From Kutzneria buriramensis (GTDB lineage Bacteria > Actinomycetota > Actinomycetes > Mycobacteriales > Pseudonocardiaceae), in assembly GCF_043575855.1 (NCBI RefSeq), contig NZ_CP144375.1, positions 4,836,001 to 4,900,000 of the forward strand: a DNA stretch of 64,000 nt. Reading direction: 5' to 3'. Position 1 is the first letter of the stretch; each line of letters begins with the position of its first letter. The position numbers and the translations under genes were made by a program. Below are positions 32,657 through 40,331 of this stretch, piece by piece. The notes beneath the pieces were generated by a model, which searched no databases, was not told the DNA's origin, and was given only the letters and a program-made list of their open reading frames with translations.

Positions 32657-33838
32657 TCAGAACGCGCCGGTTCCGTTGGGAGTGCCCAATCCGGTGGGTC
32701 CGTCGTACCCGGCGACGGCGGTGCACAGGTAGGTGCCACCGCAGCTTCCGTTGCTGCCGCCCGACACGTCGTACAGCGACGAGGTGTGGCTGTAGATCGA
32801 GGACGCGTAGGTCAGCGAGGAGGCGTTGCCCGCCAAGGCGTAGATCGAACCGATGATCGGCGAGGCGACACTGGTGCCACCGAACACCAGCCAGCCCTTG
32901 CTCCCCTGGTAGGACGTGCTGTCGTAGACCGCGACACCAGTGTTGGGGTCGGCGACCGCGCTCACGTCGGCGACCGTCCGCCTGGCACAGCCGGAATCGG
33001 CCTGCCACGACGGCTTGGTGACGTAGCCCGAGCAGCCGCTGCCGGCGCCGCTCCACGCGGTTTCGCTCCAGCCACGGGAATTGCTCGCCTTGGCCAGGCT
33101 GGTGCCGCCGACCGCGGTGACGTAGCGGGACGCGGCCGGGAACTCGACGCCGTAGCCGCCGTCACCCGAGCTGGCCGTGATGGCCACGCCGGGGTGGTTG
33201 TAGTAGGTGCTTTCCGAGCTGGTCTCCGAGGAGGACTCACTTCCGCCGTAGCTGTTGCTCACCGCGTTCGCGCCGAGGCTGACGGCGGTGTTCACCGCCT
33301 TGCCGAGGTTGGTCAGCGACGCGCTGCTCGCCTCGACGAGCAGGACGTTGCACTTCGGGCAGACCGCCGAGGCCATGTCCAGGTCGAGCGAGATCTCCTG
33401 CGCCCAGCCCCCGTTGATGCGCGGGTAGCTGGTGCCGCCGCTCTGGTTGGATTTGGCGAAGCACGCGGTGGTGCTGCCCTTGATCGTCGACGGCGTGCAG
33501 GATGCCAGCGCGGCGATGCCGAACTGGGCGCGGTAGACGTTGACATCGGCGAACGCGGTCGGGTCGTCGTAGGCGTCGACGATGGCGATGGTCTGACCCG
33601 CGCCCGCGGTCGTCGAGGTGGTGAGGTTGTACGCCGACCGCAGGTCGGACGGCCCGAAGCCGGACGGAGTCGCGTTGGGCGTGACGCGGTCGCTCAGCCA
33701 CGCCTCGCAGGCGGCCTGACCGGCGGCGGGCCGGTCGCACACCCGGTGTGCGGAGTGCGCGCCGACCGCGCCGAAGGCCGTTCCCGTCAGGGACATCGCC
33801 AGCGCCAGGCCGGCCAGCAGGGATAATGTTCTACGCAA
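32657..33838 (-). CDS. Secreted sedolisin, peptidase family S53
   Basis: 393 aa. A Sec signal peptide (LRRTLSLLAGLALAM to about AFG) is followed directly by the catalytic domain. The S53 Glu/Asp pair is in WAQEISLDLDMA, the oxyanion Asp region in NSYGGSE, and the Ser in FGGTSVASP. Sedolisins are acid-acting endopeptidases; the usual long pro-domain is absent or very short here, which is noteworthy. The start is set as TTG 33838: a GTGGAGG site lies 6 bases before it, whereas the ATG at 33892 has none. Confidence 0.88.
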   Translation of the reverse strand: MRRTLSLLAGLALAMSLTGTAFGAVGAHSAHRVCDRPAAGQAACEAWLSDRVTPNATPSGFGPSDLRSAYNLTTSTTAGAGQTIAIVDAYDDPTAFADVNVYRAQFGIAALASCTPSTIKGSTTACFAKSNQSGGTSYPRINGGWAQEISLDLDMASAVCPKCNVLLVEASSASLTNLGKAVNTAVSLGANAVSNSYGGSESSSETSSESTYYNHPGVAITASSGDGGYGVEFPAASRYVTAVGGTSLAKASNSRGWSETAWSGAGSGCSGYVTKPSWQADSGCARRTVADVSAVADPNTGVAVYDSTSYQGSKGWLVFGGTSVASPIIGSIYALAGNASSLTYASSIYSHTSSLYDVSGGSNGSCGGTYLCTAVAGYDGPTGLGTPNGTGAF

Positions 33839-33959
33839 AGCGGACCTCCACTTTGGCAGGGACCGGGCTCGCTGAACCCGGCGTGTCCGCAATCGTCCAT
33901 CCCGATCGGACAGTTGTCAGCTCTGGACCGATACCGGGGGTTTCAACCAACCGGCGTCG

Positions 33960-34133
33960 TCACTGTTGATGCGGTCGGAGGAAGCCCCGACGGTACGCCG
34001 GGACCAGAGCGCGTGGCACGAGGATCCGGCGGCCGTCGACGACGATGGACACCAGCTCGGGCGCGGTGGCCTTCCACCGGGACCGGCGGTGCCGGGTGTT
34101 GCTGCGCGACGTCCGGCGCTTGGGGACGGCCAT
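33960..34133 (-). CDS. rpmF: Cysteine-free 50S ribosomal protein L32 paralogue
   Basis: 57 aa beginning AVPKRRTSRSNTRHRRS, the L32 signature. It lacks all cysteines of the zinc-binding form, so it is a C-minus paralogue that replaces zinc-containing L32 in zinc starvation. Its start overlaps the end of the L31 gene by 1 base; third gene of the Mrf-L31-L32 operon. Confidence 0.9.
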   Translation of the reverse strand: MAVPKRRTSRSNTRHRRSRWKATAPELVSIVVDGRRILVPRALVPAYRRGFLRPHQQ

Positions 34134-34384
34134 CAGCGGGTCCTCTTTCCGTAGCGGCGGTTGAACTTCTCGACTCGGCCGGCGGTGTCGACGAGGCGTT
34201 GCGCCCCGGTCCAGAAGGGGTGCGAGTCGGCGGTGATGTCGACGACCAGCAGCGGGTAGGTGTTGCCGTCGCTCCACTCGACGGTGCGGTCCGAGGTGGC
34301 GGTCGACCGGGTCAGGAACGCCGTCCCGGTCGAGGAGTCCTGGAACACCACGGGGTGGTAGTCGGGGTGAATGCCCTTCTTCAT
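34133..34384 (-). CDS. rpmE2: 50S ribosomal protein L31, type B (zinc-free)
   Basis: 83 aa, type B length, with MKKGIHPDYHPVVFQDSSTG and DSHPFWTGAQRLVDTAGRVEKFNRRYG. It has no cysteines, unlike type A L31. It substitutes for the zinc form when Zur derepresses. Start overlaps the stop of the COG0523 gene by 4 bases. Confidence 0.94.
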   Translation of the reverse strand: MKKGIHPDYHPVVFQDSSTGTAFLTRSTATSDRTVEWSDGNTYPLLVVDITADSHPFWTGAQRLVDTAGRVEKFNRRYGKRTR

Positions 34385-35490
34385 CGCAGTTCGTCCTCAC
34401 GGTCGGTGAACAGGAAGGGGTCGCGGTAGCCGTCCCGGGCGGACAGTCCGGCCGCGAGTTCGGCGTCGGTGACGAGGGCGTCACGCAGCGCAGCCGCGAT
34501 CTCGGCGTGGTCGGCACCGTCGGTGAGCACGACGATCTCGTTGCCACGGTCGCCGTAGTACGGGTCCCAGTTCAGGGCGGCCATGGCGCGACGGTCGTCG
34601 TCGACGCCGGACCAGTCGTCGACGGCCGCGAGCCACGGTCCGGCGTGGCCGATCTGCAACCCGCCGCCGGCGGATTCGAGCCACAGCGCGATATCGGGGC
34701 GGCTGGCGAGCCAGAACCGGCCTCGGGTGCGCACAATGCCGTCTAGCAGCACGTCGATGTTCGCGTGGAATCGTTCGGGGTGAAACGGTCGGCGTTCACT
34801 GAACAGCAAGAGCTCGAAACCGTCCTCGCGGTGCAGCGGCGGCTCACCGCGCAGCAGCGGCCCGTGCGCACTGTCGGGCCGGCCACGCCGGGCGTTCACG
34901 GGCAGATCCGACAGCCATTCGACGCCGCCGAGCGGCACGCGCAGGGCGGTCGGCGCGAGCCGCCGGAACGCGGCGTCCAGCCGTCCGGCCGGGCCGGTGA
35001 GCACGAGGACGTCGGCGAACTCGGCCTGGCCGACGGCGACCTGGGCCAGGGTGCGCTCGTCGTCGGCACTGCCACCAAGTCCGCATTCGTGCATCGAGGC
35101 GTCACCAGTGGCGCTTTCGAGCCACCGCTCGTGGTCGACGGCGGTGACCACGGCCTGCACCCGCGACCGGTCCAGCGCCCAGCAGATGGGCTCCGGCTCC
35201 ATCCGCGGGTCGAGGTGCAGCACGATCCGGCTGACGTCGTCCCACTGGGACAGACGCTCGACCAGCGGCAGCAGGTCCTCGCGCAGCGTGCACGACACGC
35301 AGCCGTGCCCCAGCTCCAGCACGGTCCAGGTGTCCTCGCCGCGGTGCCGCAGCCGGCGCCGCACCACCCCCTCGGTCACGCGGCACAGGTCGTGGTGCAC
35401 CACGGCGGCGTCGCCGCCGGCCAGTTCGTCGGCGACCCGTTCGGCCGCCGCGGCCGCCAGGCCCCCGACCAGCACGATCGGTACGGACAC
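34381..35490 (-). CDS. Mrf-like COG0523-family protein of the zinc-starvation operon
   Basis: 369 aa. It has the COG0523 metal motif as GCVSC (Cys64, Cys67) and family stretches EPICWALDRSRV, AQVAVGQAEFADVLVLT and FHPERFHANIDVLLDGIVRTRGRFWLAS (CobW C-terminal domain). The P-loop is degenerate: GGLAAAAAERVAD stands where GxxGxGKTT is expected, so GTPase activity is doubtful. This resembles mycobacterial Mrf, which sits in the same kind of operon and recruits the hibernation factor MPY to ribosomes during zinc depletion. A zinc metallochaperone role is the alternative. GTG start, just beside the Zur-like boxes. Confidence 0.82.
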   Translation of the reverse strand: MSVPIVLVGGLAAAAAERVADELAGGDAAVVHHDLCRVTEGVVRRRLRHRGEDTWTVLELGHGCVSCTLREDLLPLVERLSQWDDVSRIVLHLDPRMEPEPICWALDRSRVQAVVTAVDHERWLESATGDASMHECGLGGSADDERTLAQVAVGQAEFADVLVLTGPAGRLDAAFRRLAPTALRVPLGGVEWLSDLPVNARRGRPDSAHGPLLRGEPPLHREDGFELLLFSERRPFHPERFHANIDVLLDGIVRTRGRFWLASRPDIALWLESAGGGLQIGHAGPWLAAVDDWSGVDDDRRAMAALNWDPYYGDRGNEIVVLTDGADHAEIAAALRDALVTDAELAAGLSARDGYRDPFLFTDREDELR

Positions 35491-35502
35491 GAGCCCTCCA
35501 GT

Positions 35503-35517
35503 TGAGAACGATTTCCA
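35503..35517. promoter_or_regulatory. Zur-like box 1
   Basis: TGAGAACGATTTCCA matches the Streptomyces Zur consensus TGAAAATGATTTTCA at 12 of 15 positions. It lies 12 bases upstream of the Mrf-like start. Confidence 0.7.
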
Positions 35518-35555
35518 TCTTCGGTAGCGCCAGGCTACCCTGCCACGGGAATATT

Positions 35556-35570
35556 TGAAAACGAATGTCG
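35556..35570. promoter_or_regulatory. Zur-like box 2
   Basis: TGAAAACGAATGTCG matches the same consensus at 11 of 15, placed 17 bases before the L28 start and its AAGGAGG site. Together with box 1 it covers both divergent promoters. Confidence 0.6.
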
Positions 35571-35587
35571 TTACAAGGAGGTGCAGC

Positions 35588-35827
35588 ATGGCCAAGCGTT
35601 GCCAGGTGACCGGCAGCGTCCCGGGCTACGGCAAGCAGGTGTCGCACTCGCACCGGCGGACCTCCCGCCGCTGGGAGCCGAACCTGCAACACCGCCGCTA
35701 CTGGGTGCCGTCGAGGCGGCGCTGGGTGACGCTGCGACTGTCCGCCAAGGCGATCAAGACCATCGACCGCAAGGGGATCGACGCGGTCCTGGCCGGGATG
35801 GGTGTTCTTGCCCGGAAGGAGTTCTAA
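35588..35827 (+). CDS. rpmB: C-minus 50S ribosomal protein L28 paralogue
   Basis: 79 aa. L28 fold: MAKRCQVTGSVPGYGKQVSHSHRRTSRRWEPN ... VTLRLSAKAIKTIDRKG; only one Cys remains of the zinc site. ATG preceded by AAGGAGG. First gene of the plus-strand zinc-starvation operon L28-L33-S14-S18. Confidence 0.93.
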   Translation: MAKRCQVTGSVPGYGKQVSHSHRRTSRRWEPNLQHRRYWVPSRRRWVTLRLSAKAIKTIDRKGIDAVLAGMGVLARKEF

Positions 35828-35991
35828 TGGCTCGCAACGAGGTTCGACCGATCGTGAAGCTGCGTTCCACGGCGGGCACCGGCTTCACCTACGTCACGCG
35901 CAAGAACCGCCGCAACGACCCGGACCGCCTGGTGCTGCGCAAGTTCGACCCGGTGGCCCGCAAGCACGTCGACTTCCGCGAGGAGCGCTGA
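35827..35991 (+). CDS. rpmG: C-minus 50S ribosomal protein L33 paralogue
   Basis: 54 aa, RPIVKLRSTAGTGFTYVTRKNRRNDPDRLVLRKFDP, with no cysteines. TAATG overlap of stop and start with the L28 gene indicates translational coupling. Confidence 0.94.
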   Translation: MARNEVRPIVKLRSTAGTGFTYVTRKNRRNDPDRLVLRKFDPVARKHVDFREER

Positions 35992-36297
35992 ATGGCGAAG
36001 AAGTCCAAGATCGCCAAGGACGCGCGGCGCCGGGAGACGGTGGCCCGCCACGCACAGCGGCGGGCCGCGCTGAAGCTCGTCGTCTCCTCCCCGACGGCGA
36101 GCCAGGCCGAGCGCGAGGCCGCCGCGCTCGGCCTGCAGAAGCTGCCCCGCGACGCCAGCCCCACCCGGCTGCGCAACCGGGACGTGGTGGACGGACGCCC
36201 GCGCGGCTTCTTCCGCAAGTTCGGGTTGTCCCGGCTGCGCCTGCGTGAAGCGGCGCATCGCGGCGAGCTGCCCGGCGTCAGCAAGTCGAGTTGGTGA
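35992..36297 (+). CDS. rpsN: C-minus 30S ribosomal protein S14 paralogue
   Basis: 101 aa, the long zinc-independent form (the zinc form is about 61 aa). Ends with RDVVDGRPRGFFRKFGLSRLRLREAAHRGELPGV. No CxxC motifs. Its ATG directly follows the L33 stop. Confidence 0.95.
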   Translation: MAKKSKIAKDARRRETVARHAQRRAALKLVVSSPTASQAEREAAALGLQKLPRDASPTRLRNRDVVDGRPRGFFRKFGLSRLRLREAAHRGELPGVSKSSW

Positions 36298-36302
36298 GGA
36301 CG

Positions 36303-36542
36303 ATGCCGAGGACCGACCGACGCCCGCCGCGGCGCAAGGTGAACCTGCTCCGTCGCGAGGGCGTGACCCGAGTGGACTGGAAGGACGCCGCGCTGCTGCG
36401 CAAGTTCATCTCAGACCGCGGCAAGATCCGCTCCCGCCGCGTGACCGGGCTGACCCCGCAGGAGCAGCGCGAGGTCGCCACCGCCATCAAGAACGCGCGT
36501 GAAATGGCGCTCTTGCCCTATCCGGGGCCTTCGCCGCGCTGA
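36303..36542 (+). CDS. rpsR: C-minus 30S ribosomal protein S18 paralogue
   Basis: 79 aa with VDWKDAALLRKFISDRGKIRSRRVTGLTPQEQREVATAIKNAREMALLPY. The N-terminal cysteine present in zinc-associated actinobacterial S18 is missing. The ATG at 36303 is 5 bases after the S14 stop. End of the operon; the long hairpin begins 8 bases later. Confidence 0.93.
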   Translation: MPRTDRRPPRRKVNLLRREGVTRVDWKDAALLRKFISDRGKIRSRRVTGLTPQEQREVATAIKNAREMALLPYPGPSPR

Positions 36543-36549
36543 GATTGGT

Positions 36550-36598
36550 CACATGCGCTTCCTACTTGACCGTTGACGTCAAGTAGGAAGCGCATGTG
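36550..36598 (+). promoter_or_regulatory. Perfect 21-bp hairpin holding the bluB ribosome binding site and start
   Basis: Arms 36550-36570 and 36578-36598 are perfectly complementary with a 7-base loop. The right arm contains TAGGAAG, a likely ribosome binding site, and ends exactly with the GTG start codon of bluB (36596-36598). It is both the possible terminator of the S18 operon (no T-run) and a translational lock. Confidence 0.8.
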
Positions 36599-37231
36599 CA
36601 TCCTCTCTACGACGTGCTGTACCGCCGCCGCGACACCCGGCGCGAGTTCACCGGCGAGCCGATCGAGCCCGCCGCACTGGAGCGCGTGCTGCGGGCCGCG
36701 CACGCGGCGCCGAGCGTCGGGCTCTCCCAGCCCTGGGACTTCGTCCTCGTCTCGGACGATCACGTGCGGCGCGAGTTCCGCGACCACGTGCTGGCCGAGC
36801 GGCGCGTGTTCGAGGCGTCGCTGGACCCCGAACGGGCCACGGTGTTCGACCGGATCAAGATCGAGGGTGTGCTGGAGTCCAGCCTGGGCGTCGTCGTCTG
36901 CTACGACCCCGAGCGCGGCTCGCCCGCGGTGCTCGGCCGGCACGCGATCGCCGACGCCGGCCTGTATTCGGTGTGCCTGGCCATCGAGAACCTGTGGCTG
37001 GCGGCGACCGCGGAGGGCCTGGGCGTGGGCTGGGTGAGCTTCTACCGTGAGGACTTCCTGCGCCGGCTGCTCGGCGTGCCGGTCGGCGTCCGCCCGGTGG
37101 CGTGGCTCTGCCTCGGCGGGGTACGTGACCTGCCCGATGTTCCCGATCTGGAGCGACACGGTTGGCGCGAACGGTTGCCACTCGATGACGTTGTCCACCA
37201 TGAGCGGTACGGTCAGCGGCCAGGCCGGTAG
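36596..37231 (+). CDS. bluB: 5,6-dimethylbenzimidazole synthase BluB
   Basis: 211 aa, nitroreductase fold. BluB cleaves FMNH2 with oxygen to make the lower ligand of vitamin B12. Family features seen: VLYRRRDTRREFTGEPI, HAAPSVGLSQPWDFVLV, then GLYSVCLAIENLWLAATAEGLGVGWVSF and VAWLCLGGV. No other cobalamin gene is near. The GTG is the last codon of the 21-bp hairpin. Read-through from the zinc-starvation operon is possible, which would couple it to Zur. Confidence 0.9.
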   Translation: MHPLYDVLYRRRDTRREFTGEPIEPAALERVLRAAHAAPSVGLSQPWDFVLVSDDHVRREFRDHVLAERRVFEASLDPERATVFDRIKIEGVLESSLGVVVCYDPERGSPAVLGRHAIADAGLYSVCLAIENLWLAATAEGLGVGWVSFYREDFLRRLLGVPVGVRPVAWLCLGGVRDLPDVPDLERHGWRERLPLDDVVHHERYGQRPGR

Positions 37232-37282
37232 CCTGACCCGAGTCGAAACGGCAGCGGAAGAGCAGGGGACGTCGAGGGCCCA

Positions 37283-38782
37283 GTGGAGCAGGACGATTCG
37301 CTCGTAGGGGGACAGCTCCCGCAGCAGGATCAGCGCGTGCGCCTGCTGCTCAACGCTGGCCGCCTCGCGGAGGCGAACACCCTCTTCGAGCAAACCGTTT
37401 CTCGCGGCCCGACCAGCGCCGACCGGTGGGCCCGGTCCTATCTGCTCGTGCACCGGGCGACGATGGCGTGGCGGCTGCGGCGCATTCCGCTCGCGCTCGA
37501 ACTGGCCGCCGAGGGCTGGACCGAGATGGACTCCGAGCGGCCGAGCGGGCTGCTCGCCGCCCGCGCCCTGGGACAGCTCGGCTACCTGTTGGAGGGCATC
37601 GGGCATCGGCGGGCGTCCCTCGACATCACCCGCCTCGCCCTGCACGTGGCGCGGGAGGCCGGCGACCCGTCGACGCTCGCGCAGTGCCTCCAGCGGCTCG
37701 GCGGCACGTTGAACTTCCGGGCCATCGACGGCAAGCCCGTCAACGCGCACGAGATCTTCGGCGAGGCGCGGCAGCATCTGGCCGAGGGCCTGTCGCTGGT
37801 CGGCCGGGACGACGCGATGTACTGGCCGCTGCTCGGCGCGTACGCCCGTTCGCTGGCCGGGACCGGCGACCTGGACCTGGCCGCGCGGCACGCCGCCGAG
37901 GTGTTGGCCGAGGGCCTGGAGCGGGACGAGCTGTGGTCGGTGTCCGTCGGCAACTGGGTGCTCGCCTGCGTACACAGCACGCTGGGCGAGCACGAGCAGG
38001 CACGGACGTTGGGCAGTCGGGCCGTGCAGGCCGCCGAGAAGATCAACGACACCTCGCTGCTGCTGCGGTTCTCCCTCGACCTGGCGGACATCTGCGCGGC
38101 GATGGAGGACGAGGTCGGTGAGGCCGCGGCGCTGCGGTGCAGCGTCAGCGCGAGTCGGACCGCCACCGAGACGTTGCAGGAGGGCCTCGGGCAGGCGCTG
38201 GAGCAGCGTCGGCTGGCCGTGCAGGCCCAGAAGCTGGCGATGGCCGCACAGGAGGCCGCCGCGCGGGATCCGCTGACGGGGCTGGCGAACCGGCTCGGGC
38301 TGGAGCGCAGCGCGCAGGACCTGTTGGAGGGCACTGCCTCAAAGGGCAAGGTGCCGTGGCTGGTGCTGGTCGACGTCGACTGGTTCAAGGACGTCAACGA
38401 CGACGCCGGGCACGCCGCCGGCGACGCCGCGCTGCGGGAGATCGCCCGGCTGCTGCGGCGGGAGTGTCGCAGCGGGGACCTGGTCGCGCGGTGGGCCGGT
38501 GACGAGTTCGTTGTGCTGCTGGGGGATGCCGGGCCGGGGGCCGATGTCGGGCCGGCGGTTGCGGAGCGCATCCGGGCCGCCGTCGACCAACACGACTGGC
38601 GGATCGTGCTCGGCACCGCGCGACGACCCACGGTGTCCATCGGCGTCGCGGGCGGGCCGGCGAAGCTGGATCAGCTCTTCGCCGCCGCGGACATCGCGCT
38701 GTACCGGGCCAAGCGGCAGGGCCGCAACCGCGTCGAGGTGCACGAGACCATGGCCCGACTGGGCGAGCTCAGCGAAAGCTGA
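37283..38782 (+). CDS. TPR - GGDEF diguanylate cyclase-like protein, soluble
   Basis: 499 aa. An N-terminal TPR-like helical region (about 20-300) is followed by a short coiled linker and a GGDEF domain (about 325-490). The signature is AGDEF instead of GGDEF (about 404-408), with an intact inhibitory site RSGD five residues upstream and the substrate motif DPLTGLANR. The metal Asp in VDVDWFKDVND is present. It likely makes cyclic di-GMP, which controls development in filamentous actinomycetes; the first-position Ala leaves activity to be tested. No membrane segment. GTG start. Confidence 0.88.
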   Translation: MEQDDSLVGGQLPQQDQRVRLLLNAGRLAEANTLFEQTVSRGPTSADRWARSYLLVHRATMAWRLRRIPLALELAAEGWTEMDSERPSGLLAARALGQLGYLLEGIGHRRASLDITRLALHVAREAGDPSTLAQCLQRLGGTLNFRAIDGKPVNAHEIFGEARQHLAEGLSLVGRDDAMYWPLLGAYARSLAGTGDLDLAARHAAEVLAEGLERDELWSVSVGNWVLACVHSTLGEHEQARTLGSRAVQAAEKINDTSLLLRFSLDLADICAAMEDEVGEAAALRCSVSASRTATETLQEGLGQALEQRRLAVQAQKLAMAAQEAAARDPLTGLANRLGLERSAQDLLEGTASKGKVPWLVLVDVDWFKDVNDDAGHAAGDAALREIARLLRRECRSGDLVARWAGDEFVVLLGDAGPGADVGPAVAERIRAAVDQHDWRIVLGTARRPTVSIGVAGGPAKLDQLFAAADIALYRAKRQGRNRVEVHETMARLGELSES

Positions 38783-39176
38783 TGTGCCGTCACATGCGGT
38801 CCGCTCGAGCACATTGAGCCGTTCGGCCGCCGTTTGTCCACAGGTGGCGCCGAATTGTGCGCAGGACCCGCGTTGTCCACAGGTGAGCCCGTTTCAAGAT
38901 CAACCAACGGGGTGGGCGGGTAGACTGGAGCTGGGACGCCACCCCGGGATCGGGTGGGGGCTGCTTTTCGTGCTGAATGGGGCGGCACGATCTCGATGAT
39001 CATGCGGTGGCCGAGAACGGTGATCGCCAAGAGTTGCCCCCTGATCATGCGGAAGCCCGGATGATCGGTGGTCGTGCGGCTCGCACCGGACTCGCGTGAT
39101 GGTCATGAACCCGCTGGTCCGCGCGCACGAAAGTGCCGTTCCGGCATCGGGCGCCGGAACGGAGCTGAGAAGGCCG
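38783..39176. other. Non-coding interval with two DnaA boxes and a direct repeat
   Basis: No convincing gene. It holds two exact DnaA boxes TTGTCCACA (38834-38842, 38873-38881), a direct repeat TGATCATGCGG (38997-39007, 39042-39052) and, at the right end, the terminator of the response regulator. Nothing else recognised. Confidence 0.6.
39134..39160 (-). terminator. Terminator of the LuxR response regulator
   Basis: Perfect 10-bp arms CCGTTCCGGC/GCCGGAACGG with a 7-base loop, 16 bases past the stop. Confidence 0.7.
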
Positions 39177-39824
39177 TCAGGCGATGAGGCCGCCGCGGTA
39201 AGCCACCAGCGCGGCCTGCACGCGGTTCACGGCGCCGATCTTGCCCAGCACGGACGACACATACCCCTTGACGGTCGCCTCCGACAGGTGCAGCGCGCCG
39301 CCGATCTCGGCGTTGGACATGCCCTGGCCGATGAGCTGGAGCACCTCCCGCTCCCGCTCGGACAGCGACGTCAGCAGCCGACGCGCGGGCTCGGCGGCCC
39401 GTTCGCCGTCGGCGACGGCGGCGAGCACCCGGGCGGCGACGCCGGGGTCGAGCACGGCCCCGCCGCGCGCGAGGTCGCGGACGGCCTTCACGAGCTGCTC
39501 GGGCTCGGTGTCCTTGAGCAGGAAGCCGCTCGCCCCCAGTCGCAGCGCCTCGGACACGTACTCGTCGACGTCGAAGGTGGTGAGCATGGCGACCCGCGGC
39601 GGCTCGGGCAGCGTGCGCAGCCGGCGCAGCGCGACGAGCCCGTCGGCCGAGCGCATGCGCACGTCCAGCAGCACGACGTGCGGCCGGTGCTGCCGCGCGA
39701 GGTCGGCGACGAGCAGGCCGTCGTCGCACTCGGCGACCACCTCGATGTCGCCGGCGCTGCCGAGAATCATCCTGAGGCCGGACCGGACGAGATCTTCGTC
39801 GTCGGCCAGCATCACCTTGATCAC
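39177..39824 (-). CDS. NarL/LuxR-family response regulator (orphan)
   Basis: 215 aa. Receiver with acidic pair DDE (8-10), phospho-acceptor Asp54 (VVLLDVRM) and FLLKDT. The LuxR helix-turn-helix is LSEREREVLQLIGQGMSNAEIGGALHLSEATVKGYVSSVL. GTG at 39824 has a GGGGAGG site 6 bases upstream. No kinase gene is adjacent on either side, so the partner is elsewhere. Confidence 0.93.
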   Translation of the reverse strand: MIKVMLADDEDLVRSGLRMILGSAGDIEVVAECDDGLLVADLARQHRPHVVLLDVRMRSADGLVALRRLRTLPEPPRVAMLTTFDVDEYVSEALRLGASGFLLKDTEPEQLVKAVRDLARGGAVLDPGVAARVLAAVADGERAAEPARRLLTSLSEREREVLQLIGQGMSNAEIGGALHLSEATVKGYVSSVLGKIGAVNRVQAALVAYRGGLIA

Positions 39825-40007
39825 CGGATGCCTCCCCGATTCGGCGCTGCGTGCTCGCATTAGCCAAGCATCACTCATCTTGACGCAACCACGGGTTACC
39901 GCGGTGTTATCTCATCATGTGGCCCCGAGTTTGCCTAGAAGTTCCGGCAACTTGACGCCCGGACCGAAATATCAACGGTTTCCAAACCTGTGAATCGACT
40001 TGCACGA

Positions 40008-40229
40008 TCAGGGGCAGCTGTGCCGTCCGGCGGTACGCAGGCTGCGCGCGGCGACGAGTGTCAAGCCGCCGAACAGCCACCCGCCGACCGACCCGAGCAC
40101 GGCGCCGGCCAGCCCCGCGCCGTGCAGCATGGCCACGAGGCCGCCGGCCCCGCCGGTCGCCCGCATCCGCCATCGCCCCTGGTCGCGGGCCAGTTCTTCG
40201 TCGATCCACGACACCACGGATCCGGTCAC
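40008..40229 (-). CDS. Small hypothetical membrane protein
   Basis: About 73 aa. The charged N-terminus WIDEELARDQGRWRMRA is followed by a Gly/Ala/Leu hydrophobic stretch that could form one or two helices. Third-position GC is high, as in real genes here. Start GTG 40229 (or 40238) with AAGGG upstream. No homologue recognised; low confidence. Confidence 0.4.
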   Translation of the reverse strand: MTGSVVSWIDEELARDQGRWRMRATGGAGGLVAMLHGAGLAGAVLGSVGGWLFGGLTLVAARSLRTAGRHSCP

Positions 40230-40331
40230 ACCTCTCACCCTTCAGAGTGAATGTCTAACGTGAAGCTCTTTCGCGTTGAACTACTCACAAGTAACGTGCG
40301 TCACGTTCCCTCCCGGAGAGGACCCCTGCGC

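Noticed and set aside
36550..36598. Cobalamin riboswitch before bluB
   Set aside because: The 54 bases between S18 and bluB are far too short and lack a B12-box-like core; only the hairpin is present.
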